A stretch of DNA of 64,000 nucleotides, taken from Limosilactobacillus panis. GTDB taxonomy: Bacteria; Bacillota; Bacilli; Lactobacillales; Lactobacillaceae. The stretch lies in contig NZ_CP081855.1 in the NCBI RefSeq assembly GCF_019797825.1, forward strand, positions 310,001 through 374,000, written 5' to 3'. Position 1 is the first letter of the stretch. Each line of letters begins with the position of its first letter. This document shows, in pieces, positions 51,404-61,647 of the stretch. The position numbers were made by a program, and so were the translations under genes. The notes beneath the pieces are model-generated. The model did not search any database. It was not told where the DNA came from and saw nothing but the letters and a program-made list of their open reading frames with translations.

Positions 51404-52807
51404 TTACTTTTCAAACGTCATCTCTTCACGCAGGGCGTCGTAGATGAATGGCTGTGACCCGAGGGCCATGCTGGTGTAGTAGGCCACGAAGGTCACGATT
51501 GCCATCGGGAGGATCTGTTCGATTGAACCAATCATTTCTGTGGCCAGGAGGATTGAGGTAAATGGTGTTCCCTCCGTAGCGGCAATGTAGGCGGCTCAGA
51601 GTTAGAACAGCTAGAGCATTAACTGCCGTTCCCTCCGTAGCGGCAATGTAGGCGGTCATCCCCAGGACAATCATGTTCAAATAGCAGGCGCCCGGGAGAA
51701 TGCCCGCGTGGACCATCAGCAGGCCGGAGATGGCTCCCCAGATACCGCCGAGGACAAAGATGGGCATGAAGATGCCGCCGGGTACGGTGGCCCCGTAGGA
51801 AATCATGGTACCGACAAAGCGGATTATCAGGAAGGCAACCAGGAGGATGAGGTAGTGCCACCAGCCCCCGCTATTAGGCATAACGCTCAAAAACTGGATT
51901 ACCTTGTGGCTTCCCCCTAGCAGCTGCGCGTTCCACAGGCCGACGGGAATCACAAGGAGGAGGGGGACGATACTATGTAAGCGGTCGGGAATGATGGTCA
52001 GCTTACCGTACCACCACTTTAGGTTCAAAATGCAGTACTGGAAGCCGTATGCCCCTGCTCCGCTCACAACGCCGACAATCAGCAGCCAGGGGTAGGTGGC
52101 AAAGGGGAGGTTCATTTTGATTGGTAAGTACAGGCAGGGCTGAGTCCCGAAGTAAAGGAAGGTCGCAAAGTCAGCCGCAATGCAGGCAGCCAAAGTGGGC
52201 ACCCAGACCCGATTTTTGAAGTCGTGGGTAACTTCCTCTAGTAGGAAGACGGTTCGAGGGGGGCACTAAAAGCCGCCGCGAGCCCTGCCGCGGCCCCGCA
52301 CTGCAAAAGAAGGTGGCGGTCGTCGTCACCGAGGTGGAAGAATCGTTCTGAAAAGCCCTCGCCAATGCAGGCGCCCATTTGGATGCAGGGCCCTTCCCGG
52401 CCCAGAAAGAGACCGGGACAGATTGCCAGGAGACCACCGACGAACTTGCGCCACAAGACAGCCCACCACTTCATCTGGTGCTTTCCTAATAGGATGGCCT
52501 CGATTTGGGGAATTCCGGACCCGAGAAGGTCGAGCTCTTCACCCTGGATGGTGCGGGCAATTAGTCCAGCGATGAGAAACATCAGCAGGACATAGGGAAT
52601 GAGCAACCAAGGGTGGTGGGCCATCTGGGGATAGATAAACCAGAGGACTTCCAGGGTATGGTCAATGATCCACCGGAAGGCCCCAACGAGCAGGCCGATA
52701 AAGAAGCCGATCACGATTCCCGCCCCGACGTGCTTGAGAAAGGGGTTGGCGAATGGGCGCCGTAGTAAGTCACGCGCCCGCATGGGTTGTGCATTTTGCA
52801 AAATCAT
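51404..52807 (-). pseudogene. clcA: ClC-family chloride channel/antiporter, broken by a frameshift and a 61-bp insertion
   Basis: Start at ATG 52807 (GGGGGAGG upstream). Conserved ClC segments: GSGIPQIEAIL (selectivity filter 1), GREGPCIQMGA (filter 2), GGIFMPIFVLGG (filter 3 region). Lesion 1 near 52250-52262 (deletion after AAAFSAPL) stops translation; lesion 2 is a 61-bp insertion near 51567-51655 that duplicates 28 bp and shifts the frame before TPFTSILLATEMIGS. The ancestral stop is at 51404. No functional channel is expected. Confidence 0.85.
51567..51655. repeat. 28-bp direct duplication with 33-bp filler inside clcA
   Basis: GTTCCCTCCGTAGCGGCAAT and the next eight bases occur at 51567-51594 and again at 51628-51655, separated by 33 bp that do not match the ClC coding sequence. 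Net gain 61 bp, which explains the downstream frame change. Confidence 0.85.
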
Positions 52808-52916
52808 TGCCTCCCCCAAAAATAAGTTCACTTTAAATTATATCCTTTCTTGTTAGTTCGTGCTGAAACTTATGCTATCATTAGTCTCAGTTACTAAGTG
52901 AAGTGGAGGAAATAAA

Positions 52917-54077
52917 ATGGAATTTATTGCAACCTTGGCGGGGCTGTTGCTCATGACCCAAATAGTTGCCCACTACTGCCGGCGGGTGGAAATCCCCGAG
53001 GTGATTGGGCAGATCATTGTCGGCATCATTGTGGGCCCGGCAATGTTGAACTGGGTCCACCTCAACTCAATGATGAACGAGTTTCAGGAGATTGGAGTTA
53101 TCATTTTGATGTTTATTGCGGGACTAGAAAGCGACCTCTCGCAACTTAAAAAGTATTTAAAGCCGGCCTTTGCGGTGGCAATGGCGGGGGCCGTCATCCC
53201 GGTCATCGTAATGTCACCAGTTGCTTACTTTTTTGGCTTTACTAAGACTGAAGCTGTCTTTATCGGGGTTATTTTTGCCGCCACGTCCGTCAGCATTTCG
53301 GTAGCGGTCTTGCGGGAGTTTAACCAACTTAGTAGTCGGGAAGGGGCAACCATCCTCGGGGCCGCAGTTGCCGACGATATCATCGGCGTTATGATGCTGT
53401 CCATCATGATCAGTGTGATTAACGGCGAGGGTGGCGATGCCCACACCAGCCTGCCCCTCTGGCTGGCCCTGTGCTTGCAGGTCCTATTCTTTGGTGGCAC
53501 CTACCTGCTGGTCCGCTGGCTGGCGCCCTACCTAATGCACCTCAGTGAGAAGATGCTGACCGAGTCGGCGCCGTCCGTTATGGCAATGATTATCTGTCTA
53601 GGGATGGCCTCAATTGCGCACTACGTTGGCCTAAGTGGGGCGGTTGGGTCCTTCTTTGCCGGTATTGCGGTTGCTAATACCCACCGGAAGGAAACGATTG
53701 ACCGGAGCTTTGAACCGATTGGCTATGCCATCTTCATCCCCCTCTTCTTCGTTAGCGTCGGCCTGAACATGCGCTTTGATAATATTCAGCGTTCCCTGCT
53801 GTTCGTGATTTTGATGACGGTGTTGGCTTGCCTGACCAAGCTGGTCGGCTGTGGGGCCGGGGCCCGGATTGCCGGCTTCAATATGGTGAGCTCCTATGTT
53901 GTCGGCAGCGGGATGATTGCTCGGGGGGAGATGGCCCTGATTACCGCCCAAATTGGGTACGAGGCGCATCTCATGTCGCCGATGTACTATTCAGACGTTA
54001 TTACCGTTATTATCTTGGCAACGATCTTAGCGCCGTTTATTTTGAAACATTCATTGAAAAAATTACCTGCTGCTTGA
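52917..54077 (+). CDS. NapA-type Na+(K+)/H+ antiporter (CPA2 family)
   Basis: 386 residues, about 12 membrane spans. The ion-binding pair Asp-Asp occurs in GAAVADDIIGVMML, the mark of electrogenic CPA2 antiporters such as NapA of Enterococcus hirae. Lacks the C-terminal RCK/TrkA domain of Kef channels. GGAGGA precedes ATG 52917. Likely role: sodium or potassium/proton balance. Its terminator is the target of intron copy 3. Confidence 0.85.
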   Translation: MEFIATLAGLLLMTQIVAHYCRRVEIPEVIGQIIVGIIVGPAMLNWVHLNSMMNEFQEIGVIILMFIAGLESDLSQLKKYLKPAFAVAMAGAVIPVIVMSPVAYFFGFTKTEAVFIGVIFAATSVSISVAVLREFNQLSSREGATILGAAVADDIIGVMMLSIMISVINGEGGDAHTSLPLWLALCLQVLFFGGTYLLVRWLAPYLMHLSEKMLTESAPSVMAMIICLGMASIAHYVGLSGAVGSFFAGIAVANTHRKETIDRSFEPIGYAIFIPLFFVSVGLNMRFDNIQRSLLFVILMTVLACLTKLVGCGAGARIAGFNMVSSYVVGSGMIARGEMALITAQIGYEAHLMSPMYYSDVITVIILATILAPFILKHSLKKLPAA

Positions 54078-54083
54078 AACTAA

Positions 54084-54118
54084 AGAAGGATTGGCGATGC
54101 GTTTCGTCAATCCTTTTT
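54084..54118 (+). terminator. Terminator, target of intron copy 3
   Basis: AAGGATTGGCGA and TCGTCAATCCTT arms, then TTTTTA; the intron begins at 54121. Confidence 0.85.
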
Positions 54119-54120
54119 TA

Positions 54121-56029
54121 GTGCGCCCGGCATGGGTATTAGCTAGGTGGTGAAAGTCCACTATGGGCCGTAGTAGTCGGAACCATGAGCCGAGGACAAG
54201 GGTGTCCGCTGTGAGGTGGAATCTGAAGGAAGTCTAAGGCAAAGTGCTGCACCGATGAACAAGAAGTAGCTATAAGGCTGAAATTAACTGGATAAGGTTG
54301 CTAGACAAACTAAAGTCCAATACTACTCGAAGTTGCTTTCAGTAAAGCTAACGGTGACATGGTACGAAAGTTAATATTCTTACCCGGGGAGATCTGACCT
54401 ACACGTTTCCGACAAGAGGAATGAATGAAATTCCACAGAAGCAAGCATAGCAGTGATGTTGTGTTGAGTAAGCCAGAAGTCAGCCGAGGTCATAGTAGTC
54501 TAATTAATTAGATGAAGGACCGAACGACAATAACTTATAACTTATATCGGAGGTGTAATCAGGTGCGACAATCGCAGAAAACAGAACCACAAGCTGACCG
54601 CTTGTCGAGGATAGGTTTGGAAAACCGAAAGTACACAAGGGCGCGTAGTACCGATTATGGTGAAGGTAAAGGTATGAGTGTCACTATCCAAGACCTGGTC
54701 TTGGATCGCAATAACCTGAACCAGGCTTATTTGCGAGTTAAGAGAAATAAAGAAGCAGCAGGTGTTGACGATATGACAGTCAATGGCCTTCTGCCATATC
54801 TCAGAGAAAATAAGACGGAACTGATCGCTAGTTTGCGTGAGGGCAAGTATAAACCAGCTCCAGTCAAACGGGTAGAAATTCCGAAGCCTAATGGTGGAGT
54901 AAGAAGACTTGGAATACCAACGGTGGTGGACCGAATGGTTCAACAAGCTGTAGCCCAAATTCTTACGCCTATCTTTGAGCGTATTTTCTCGGATAATAGT
55001 TTTGGCTTTCGCCCTCATCGTGGAGCCCAAGACGCAATCGCAAAGGTAGTTAAACTATATAATCAGGGATATCGAAGAGTAGTCGACTTAGACCTGAAGG
55101 CCTATTTCGATAACGTCAACCATGATTTGATGATTAAGTACCTCCAACAATATATTAATGACCCATGGACGCTAAGGCTTATCCGCAAGTTTTTGACTAG
55201 CGGGGTCTTAGATCATGGGCTTTTCGCTAGGAGTGACAAAGGAACGCCGCAAGGTGGACCATTATCACCATTACTGGCGAATATTTACCTAAATGAGTTG
55301 GATAAAGAGTTGACCAGACGTGGCCATCACTTTGTACGCTATGCGGATGATTGTAATATTTATGTTAAAAGTCAACGGGCGGGAGAACGAGTAATGCGCA
55401 GTATTACCCATTTTCTCGAAAAGCAATTGAAGGTTAAAGTTAATCCAGATAAAACTAAAGTTGGTAGTCCCCTAAGATTGAAGTTTCTTGGCTTTTCACT
55501 AGGTGTAGACCGTAACGGTGCCTATGCCCGACCGGCCAAGCAATCACAAAAGCGAGTTAAGCAAGCACTAAAGCTGTTAACAAAGCGCAATCGGGGAGTA
55601 TCCATTGAGCAAATGTTTGAGGAAATTCATCGCAAAATGCGGGGTTGGCTTCAATATTACTCAATTGGGAAACTAACTAACTTTATTCAACGCCTTGACA
55701 AGTGGTTGAGGGTCCGAATAAGGCAGTATATTTGGAAGCAATGGAAAAAGTTTAAAACTAAGGTAACTAACTTACAGAAGTTGGGGCTGTTCCAGCATGA
55801 TGCATATGTCTTCGCTAGTACCCGAAAGGGCTACTGGCGAACTGCACATAGTAAGACCTTGAGCTATTCTCTAACTAATAGAAAACTGGAACAACTCGGA
55901 CTTATGAATATGTCCAAGACGCTCCAGTCAATTCAATGTGATTAAGTTGTCGAACCGCCGTATACGGAACCGTACGTACGGTGGTGTGAGAGGTCGGTAA
56001 TTGAACTAATCAATTACCTCCTACTCGAT
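54121..56029 (+). mobile_element. Group II intron, copy 3 (probable class IIC)
   Basis: 1909 bp, same ends as copies 1 and 2. Differs from copy 2 by few bases: it carries AACCTGAACCAGG like copy 1 where copy 2 has AACCTTAATCAGG, and the domain VI stem is as in copy 1. Inserted just after the antiporter gene's terminator. Confidence 0.9.
54563..55945 (+). CDS. ltrA: Group II intron reverse transcriptase/maturase (copy 3)
   Basis: 460 residues from GTG 54563 with GGAGGTG upstream; otherwise as copy 2. All catalytic motifs (YADD, GTPQGG) intact and no frameshift. Confidence 0.9.
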   Translation: MRQSQKTEPQADRLSRIGLENRKYTRARSTDYGEGKGMSVTIQDLVLDRNNLNQAYLRVKRNKEAAGVDDMTVNGLLPYLRENKTELIASLREGKYKPAPVKRVEIPKPNGGVRRLGIPTVVDRMVQQAVAQILTPIFERIFSDNSFGFRPHRGAQDAIAKVVKLYNQGYRRVVDLDLKAYFDNVNHDLMIKYLQQYINDPWTLRLIRKFLTSGVLDHGLFARSDKGTPQGGPLSPLLANIYLNELDKELTRRGHHFVRYADDCNIYVKSQRAGERVMRSITHFLEKQLKVKVNPDKTKVGSPLRLKFLGFSLGVDRNGAYARPAKQSQKRVKQALKLLTKRNRGVSIEQMFEEIHRKMRGWLQYYSIGKLTNFIQRLDKWLRVRIRQYIWKQWKKFKTKVTNLQKLGLFQHDAYVFASTRKGYWRTAHSKTLSYSLTNRKLEQLGLMNMSKTLQSIQCD

Positions 56030-56119
56030 TGTGGGTATCCCCAGTCGCTTTTGGTTGGGTCCCCACGGATAAAATGCTAAAATAGATAATCACGATTACA
56101 GAAAAAAGGGGGAACGAAA

Positions 56120-58435
56120 ATGGAAGACGGAGAGCAACGCGTTGAACAGCAGCGGGTCGACCAGGTCGATGAGGAAATTGCCCGGCAGATTGCTGAGACG
56201 AAAAAGGCAGTCGTGGCTGCCCATAAGGAAACCAGGGCGGTCGAAAAGAATTACAGCGAGAACGCCTCAATCAACCGTTACGAAGTTGATGATATTGCCG
56301 AATCGCGGTCCGAACTGGAACAGCAGCGGCGACTAGTTTCTCAAGCAGCCGAGAACGAAACCATCCTAAAACACCAGCTCCGTACCCTGAAGAACCTTCA
56401 GGGGTCCCCGTACTTTGGCCGGATCGACATCCTGGACCCCGGCGAAGATGAACCAGAGAGTCTCTACATTGGGACGGCATCACTGATGAATAGCGACAAG
56501 ACCGACTTTTTGGTCTACGATTGGCGGGCCCCTATCTCTGCGGTCTACTACAACGGCACGCTCGGTAAGGTTAAGTACGAGACGCCAGCGGGGACGCAGA
56601 CTACCACCTTGGTTAAGAAACGCCAATTCACAATCAAGGATGGTAAGATCACCAACATGTTCGATACCAACGAAACAGTCGGTGACGAGCTCCTCCAGGC
56701 CGCCCTTGGGGAGCAAAACGACCAGTACATGCACAACATCGTGGCGACGATTCAGCAGGAGCAAAACGACATTATCCGGGATACCAGAAGTGACCTCCTC
56801 TTGGTCCAGGGGGTTGCCGGTTCCGGGAAGACCTCCGCAATTTTACAGCGAATTGCCTACCTCCTCTACCATAGCCGGGCGGAATTAAATGCTGACCAGA
56901 TTGTCCTCTTCAGTCCGAACAACCTCTTTAGTCACTACATTTCGGAGGTCTTACCAAGCCTGGGGGAACGGAACATGCGCCAGGTCACCCTGGCTGGCTT
57001 TCTCCGCCGGCGGTTTGAAGGCCTCCAGGTAGAGACCCTCTTTGACCGTTATGAGGAACGGCAAAAGGACAGCGGGGACCATGTTGTTGCCGACTTCTTG
57101 GAAGGCACCCCAATAATGGCAGCCGTCTTTGACTACGTTCACCAGTTACCCGTGGAACAGATCCAGTTTACTGACCTGACCTTCAACAGCCGGGTCTTCT
57201 TCAGTGCCGACCACATCCGCGACCTTTACCGGGCCCTTCCCAAGACGATGACGGCGGCGGACCGTTTAGTTCACCTGAAGAATAAGCTGATTCGTGAGCT
57301 CCAGCACCGGGTAAGAGAAGAGGCGAGGAAGGACTGGGTTGCCAAAGTCCTCGATGACCTGGACGTCCAGCAACTACACCGCCTATACGGCAAAAAGACG
57401 GTCGACGACTTTAAAGATGAAAACGCCCAGTACGCCTACCTGGCCCGCCGCCTAGCCAAGCGCCGTCTGCGGGTGGTCGCCGACGCAATTTACAACAACT
57501 ACTTTATTGACTTTTACAATCAGTACGAGCGCTTCCTCCGTCAGGTTGTCCTGCCGGAGAACATCAGTAGGCGGGACTGGATCAACACGATTACCGAATA
57601 CCAAAACGAAATCGAGTACCATCGGCTGAAGCTGATGCACACGGTTCCGCTGATGTATTTGCGTGATTTGATGACGGGGAGTGGGCAGAACCAGGCCTTC
57701 CAGTACGTCTTCATTGACGAGATGCAAGACTACCCACTGGCAATGCTGATTTACCTTCGTCATGCCTTTCCCCGAGCCAAGTTTACCGTCCTGGGTGACA
57801 GTGAACAGGCGCTTTTCAAGCCACTTCGTTTGCCCCAGAAGATGCTCAAAGAATTAAGCACGGCCCTGCAGGCAAAGCACCCCAACCTGATTGCCCTGAA
57901 CCGGAGTTACCGGTCGACCAAGGAGATTACTGACTTCGCTAAGGCCCTCCTGCCCGATGGGGACCAGGTTATTTCCTTTACCCGTCACGGGGAGCGCCCG
58001 GCCCTCTATGTTCGCTATGATCAGGTGGCCTGCGACCAGTGTGTGGCGGCGATGGTAGCCAAGCACCGGCAGAAATTTGAGACGGTGGCGGTCCTGACCA
58101 AGAACCGCGACCAGGCGGAACACATTTACCGTCACCTGCACCAGCAGGGGGTTAGTGACCTTCACTTGCTCAGCGCCCGCGATAGTGCCCTACCAACGGG
58201 GATCCTTGTTTTGCCAATATACCTCGCCAAGGGCCTCGAGTTTGACGCCGTCATTGCCTACGATATTTCCCAGGAAAACATGGCAAACGTCGATGCCGTG
58301 GGGATGATCTACACAATGGCAACCCGGGCAATGCACCAGTTGACCCTGGTAAGCAACGGTCCGGTTGCTAAGGCAATTACTGCTCAGGCCGGTAAGCAGG
58401 TCGTGATTGAGCATGAATTAACCGATAAACAATAA
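56120..58435 (+). CDS. helD: HelD-type RNA polymerase-recycling helicase (UvrD/Rep superfamily)
   Basis: 771 residues. N-terminal coiled coil (about 1-100) that in HelD reaches into the RNA polymerase secondary channel; DWRAPISAVYY typical of HelD; helicase core with Walker A GVAGSGKTSAI, Walker B VFIDEMQDYP, SYRST (motif IV-like) and AKGLEFDAVI (motif V). Frees stalled RNA polymerase from DNA using ATP. Ribosome-binding site GGGGG before ATG 56120. Length normal for the family. Confidence 0.9.
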   Translation: MEDGEQRVEQQRVDQVDEEIARQIAETKKAVVAAHKETRAVEKNYSENASINRYEVDDIAESRSELEQQRRLVSQAAENETILKHQLRTLKNLQGSPYFGRIDILDPGEDEPESLYIGTASLMNSDKTDFLVYDWRAPISAVYYNGTLGKVKYETPAGTQTTTLVKKRQFTIKDGKITNMFDTNETVGDELLQAALGEQNDQYMHNIVATIQQEQNDIIRDTRSDLLLVQGVAGSGKTSAILQRIAYLLYHSRAELNADQIVLFSPNNLFSHYISEVLPSLGERNMRQVTLAGFLRRRFEGLQVETLFDRYEERQKDSGDHVVADFLEGTPIMAAVFDYVHQLPVEQIQFTDLTFNSRVFFSADHIRDLYRALPKTMTAADRLVHLKNKLIRELQHRVREEARKDWVAKVLDDLDVQQLHRLYGKKTVDDFKDENAQYAYLARRLAKRRLRVVADAIYNNYFIDFYNQYERFLRQVVLPENISRRDWINTITEYQNEIEYHRLKLMHTVPLMYLRDLMTGSGQNQAFQYVFIDEMQDYPLAMLIYLRHAFPRAKFTVLGDSEQALFKPLRLPQKMLKELSTALQAKHPNLIALNRSYRSTKEITDFAKALLPDGDQVISFTRHGERPALYVRYDQVACDQCVAAMVAKHRQKFETVAVLTKNRDQAEHIYRHLHQQGVSDLHLLSARDSALPTGILVLPIYLAKGLEFDAVIAYDISQENMANVDAVGMIYTMATRAMHQLTLVSNGPVAKAITAQAGKQVVIEHELTDKQ

Positions 58436-58501
58436 AAACGCTTTCACGGCCTAGGGGAATATGTTACTCTATTAGTAGCGATTTATAAGGAGATGTTCCG
58501 T

Positions 58502-58966
58502 ATGGTAAAAGATGAATATACTTTGGTACTGGTAAAGCCGGATGGTGTTAAGACACGGCACATCGGTGATATCATTACCCGAATCGAACGGAAGGGTTAC
58601 ACCATTGAAGCCCTGAAGATGATCATCCCAACCGAGGAAAAGCTGCGTCAACACTATTCTGACAAGGTGGACAAGCCATTCTTCCCTGAACTTTTGGAAT
58701 ACATGACTGAAGGCCCAATTGTCGGAATTGTGGTTTCCGGGACGAACGTTGTCCAGGCCATCCACAACATGGCCGGGGCTACTAACCCTGGCGAGGCCGA
58801 GTGGGGGACCATCCGTGGGGACTACGGTCGTGAATGGCCAGATGGTAACCTGCGGAACATCATCCACACCTCTGATACGGTAGACAGTGCCACCCGGGAA
58901 ATCGGTATCTGGTTCCCTGAATTTGACGTGGAACAAGCTCGTAAGGCTAAGTTAGAGAATAACTAA
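58502..58966 (+). CDS. ndk: Nucleoside diphosphate kinase
   Basis: 154 residues. Transfers phosphate between nucleoside tri- and diphosphates. N-terminal TLVLVKPDGV, catalytic His in NIIHTSDTV and the following SATREIGIWFPE are diagnostic. Start at ATG 58502 (MVKDEYT) because AAGGAG ends 9 nt before it; the ATG at 58493 is adjacent to the ribosome-binding site. Confidence 0.95.
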   Translation: MVKDEYTLVLVKPDGVKTRHIGDIITRIERKGYTIEALKMIIPTEEKLRQHYSDKVDKPFFPELLEYMTEGPIVGIVVSGTNVVQAIHNMAGATNPGEAEWGTIRGDYGREWPDGNLRNIIHTSDTVDSATREIGIWFPEFDVEQARKAKLENN

Positions 58967-58979
58967 TATCTTTAAAAAT

Positions 58980-59022
58980 AAGGAAACTGGTGAAAAGTTG
59001 CTCGCTTTTCACCAGTTTTTTT
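58980..59022 (+). terminator. Terminator of ndk
   Basis: AAACTGGTGAAAAG and CTTTTCACCAGTTT arms followed by T residues. Confidence 0.85.
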
Positions 59023-59032
59023 AAGTTCTAAT

Positions 59033-60594
59033 CTGAAACTTGAAAGTATGAAGACAGACTGATTCCTTGGTATCACAGGGCATATTTTAATTAATTTAAC
59101 CATTTAGCTTGCTGTTAACAGCGAAACTAACCGTTTCGGCAAAAATGTGAAGAACTGATTCATCATCTGAATAATTTGGGCTCTTCTTGCATAAACTTCA
59201 TGATTAATAATCGTTTTTAACGAATTTAGAAGCCATACCAGTGCTTGAGACAACTCAATATCTGGCATGGCTTCGTTCATTATAAAGAATAAATCCCCAA
59301 TGGTGCGATCATCCTGATTTTGCCGTTCCTGCCAAGCTAATAGGTCATAAGTCATCATGACAATTGCTAAATGGCCACAAAGCCCGTCATAATTTTGAAC
59401 TTGTGATTTGTCGAGCCGCAAGTATTGCTTGGCAACTTTAAAGTAATTCTCAATTTGCCATCTTCGGGCGTATAGTTGAATGATCTCTTGTGGCTGAAGG
59501 CCTAACTGAGTCGTTGCCAGTACTAGGTAGTCATCTTGACGGGCCCGATTAGCCACAAATACCAAGCGAAGCTTGAATTTTTGGTTCCCGACGTGCGCTT
59601 CGACAAAGCAGCTGTATTGATAAGCTTGTTTCGGTTGATATTTTGAGGCCTGCAGTCGCTTGTATAATGCTTTAACTGAATATTGCCGTCCGCGATATTG
59701 ATAGTAAATTTTGCTGGACCGTTTAAGCATGCCCACGCCATTTAATCCCAACTTGGTTAATTCATAGAACATTTTTGGTGAGCTATACCAGCTATCAAAT
59801 AACACATAGTCAGCTAGAACGCCATTTGCGAGGGCTTGCTTGACAAGTTGCAATGAAACGAGGTTCATTTTTTGCTGTGCTTGGCGACGTCTCCGGCCAG
59901 CAATTGTTCGTTGATCGGTTGTTTTAGCTGATTTTCCAAGGACGTTTTGTGGCTTCTTGGAAGACATTAATGCAAAGTTGATCGGTAAGAATGTATTGGC
60001 GTCACTCCAACCCAAAGTTAAAGCCCGGTATCCCTTAATATATAACTGTTTGTCATGGTCAAAGACTCGCGCTAGTAATTCGGTTTGGGTGGCGTACTCA
60101 CGGGAAAAGAGTGTATCGTCAATGATCAATGCTAACCGCCGCCGGCGGTCAATAAACGGTCGTAAATGCTTGATTAAATGACTCCCAACTTGACAAATCA
60201 AGCGTTGCCAATTGATCCGGCCATCGTTCAAATTATTTCTGACGGTGCGACTGGTAAAGTTAGGTGTTTCATGGGCTCGATAAAGCGAGCGTCCCAGGAA
60301 CTTTGTCGTGAGCAGCCATTCAATGACCTTCATCAAGCTGATTTCTGAATTCCGGCGATAATTCACCAACTTGGTGAGTTTAGATAGACCAATGAGGGAA
60401 GTAAATTGATGAACAATATTGTGAAGCTCGTTTTCTGTATTTTTTTGTCTTATAATATTCATGACGTAAGTCTCCTTTGTATCTTGGTTTTGGTCGACTA
60501 AAGTATACAACGCAGGAGAGCTTGCGTTTATTTTTTTGCCAAAAAAGCCAATAACCACACGCCTTTGGCGTGATTATTAGCTTTCAAGTTTCAG
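59033..60594 (-). mobile_element. IS4-type insertion sequence with 8-bp target duplication
   Basis: 1562 bp, inverted ends CTGAAACTTGAAAG / CTTTCAAGTTTCAG. GTTCTAAT flanks both sides (59025-59032 and 60595-60602), a perfect 8-bp target duplication that indicates a recent insertion. The right duplication overlaps the stop codon of the AraC-type gene without changing the protein. The 89-bp MITE at 19903 derives from this element. Confidence 0.9.
59104..60462 (-). CDS. IS4-family transposase
   Basis: 452 residues from ATG 60462 (AAAGGAG 8 nt upstream; the longer frame to 60558 has no such site). DDE residues in LIIDDTLFSRE, VLFDSWYSSP and the Y-x2-R-x3-E-x6-K signature YARRWQIENYFKVAK, typical of IS4. 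Complete, so it could move both itself and the MITE. Confidence 0.9.
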   Translation of the reverse strand: MNIIRQKNTENELHNIVHQFTSLIGLSKLTKLVNYRRNSEISLMKVIEWLLTTKFLGRSLYRAHETPNFTSRTVRNNLNDGRINWQRLICQVGSHLIKHLRPFIDRRRRLALIIDDTLFSREYATQTELLARVFDHDKQLYIKGYRALTLGWSDANTFLPINFALMSSKKPQNVLGKSAKTTDQRTIAGRRRRQAQQKMNLVSLQLVKQALANGVLADYVLFDSWYSSPKMFYELTKLGLNGVGMLKRSSKIYYQYRGRQYSVKALYKRLQASKYQPKQAYQYSCFVEAHVGNQKFKLRLVFVANRARQDDYLVLATTQLGLQPQEIIQLYARRWQIENYFKVAKQYLRLDKSQVQNYDGLCGHLAIVMMTYDLLAWQERQNQDDRTIGDLFFIMNEAMPDIELSQALVWLLNSLKTIINHEVYARRAQIIQMMNQFFTFLPKRLVSLLTAS

Positions 60595-60597
60595 GTT

Positions 60598-61428
60598 CTA
60601 ATACAGATTTCGCCGGTACACTGACGGGCTAAAGCCACTGTAGCGTTTAAAGGCCTTAGAGAAGGTGAATTCGTCCCGGTAACCAACCTGGTGGGCAACC
60701 TCCTGGACGGTCTGGTCCGTACTGCGAAGAAGCTGGCAGGCCTCTTCCATCCGCAAGTGGGTGAGGTAGCTCTGGGCTGAAATGTTAAGGTCCTTTTTAA
60801 AGATGGTGTAGAGGTAACTGCGCGAGATATTAAGGTGGTGGCACAGATCCTCAACGGTGCACGACTGTTTAGTGAAGTTTTTTTGCAGGTAGTAAGTAGC
60901 TAACTTGAGCTGATCATGGGCCTTACTGCCGGCCTTAGGGGCCTGACCAGGATATTCCGTCACCAGGTGGTAGAACATCTGGTAGGTCAGTGTTTCAACC
61001 AGGATGTCGTTGGCTAAGGAGCTTTTCTTCTTCAGTGCGGCGAAGAGGCAGGAGAGGCTGTCATAAAAGTGACTCCCCTGGACCTGACGGAGGTACCGCT
61101 TGGTAAACAGGGCCGACCCGGCCAGCATTGTCTTGATCTTCGTTCCCGAAAGGCCAATCCAAAAGTACTTCCAAGGGTGCTGACCATCGGCCTGGTAGAA
61201 GCAGGGGACCCCCTTTGGCAAGAGGAAGACATCGCCCTTTTTCAGGGTTACAGCAGGGTGGTTAGCCGAGGAGAAGGTTCCCTGGCCGTCCATGACGTAG
61301 TGGATGACATAATTGTCACGGACATTATTTCCCCGGTAAAAGTAGTTGGGCCGGCAGTTATCCTGGCCAATAAACAGGATGTTACTTTCGAAGCTTTTGC
61401 CAGTAAGACTTTTGTATTCACCGTCCAT
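60598..61428 (-). CDS. AraC-family regulator of the raffinose/melibiose locus
   Basis: 276 residues. N-terminal cupin-like sugar-binding domain (NYFYRGNNVRDNYVIHYV, KKGDVFLLPKGVPCFYQ), C-terminal pair of helix-turn-helix motifs (LCHHLNISRSYLYTIFKKDL; VQEVAHQVGYRDEFTFSKAF). Resembles MsmR/RafR-type activators. Start ATG 61428 with GGAAGGAAGAG upstream rather than the TTG at 61461. Divergent from the permease-galactosidase operon it presumably controls. Confidence 0.85.
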   Translation of the reverse strand: MDGEYKSLTGKSFESNILFIGQDNCRPNYFYRGNNVRDNYVIHYVMDGQGTFSSANHPAVTLKKGDVFLLPKGVPCFYQADGQHPWKYFWIGLSGTKIKTMLAGSALFTKRYLRQVQGSHFYDSLSCLFAALKKKSSLANDILVETLTYQMFYHLVTEYPGQAPKAGSKAHDQLKLATYYLQKNFTKQSCTVEDLCHHLNISRSYLYTIFKKDLNISAQSYLTHLRMEEACQLLRSTDQTVQEVAHQVGYRDEFTFSKAFKRYSGFSPSVYRRNLY

Positions 61429-61582
61429 TTTTTTCTCTTCCTTCCATGTTGATTTGTTCAATCATGATTACTCTTTATCACCATTGTAGCATGGAACATC
61501 AAAATTACATGTCGATTTGTTAGTAAAATTATTTTGCACATATTGGAACTTTTTAGCCATGGAATGATAAACGATTATCAAA

Positions 61583-61614
61583 TATAATATTATCGAATTC
61601 TGAAAGCGGATACA
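61583..61614 (+). promoter_or_regulatory. Promoter -10 and cre-like site of the galactoside operon
   Basis: TATAAT at 61583-61588 without a matching -35, as in activator-dependent promoters. TGAAAGCGGATACA (61601-61614) matches the CcpA cre consensus at all but one position and lies near the start point. Confidence 0.55.
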
Positions 61615-61647
61615 GAAACCGTTTTTAATGTTAAGGAGAGAAAGATT

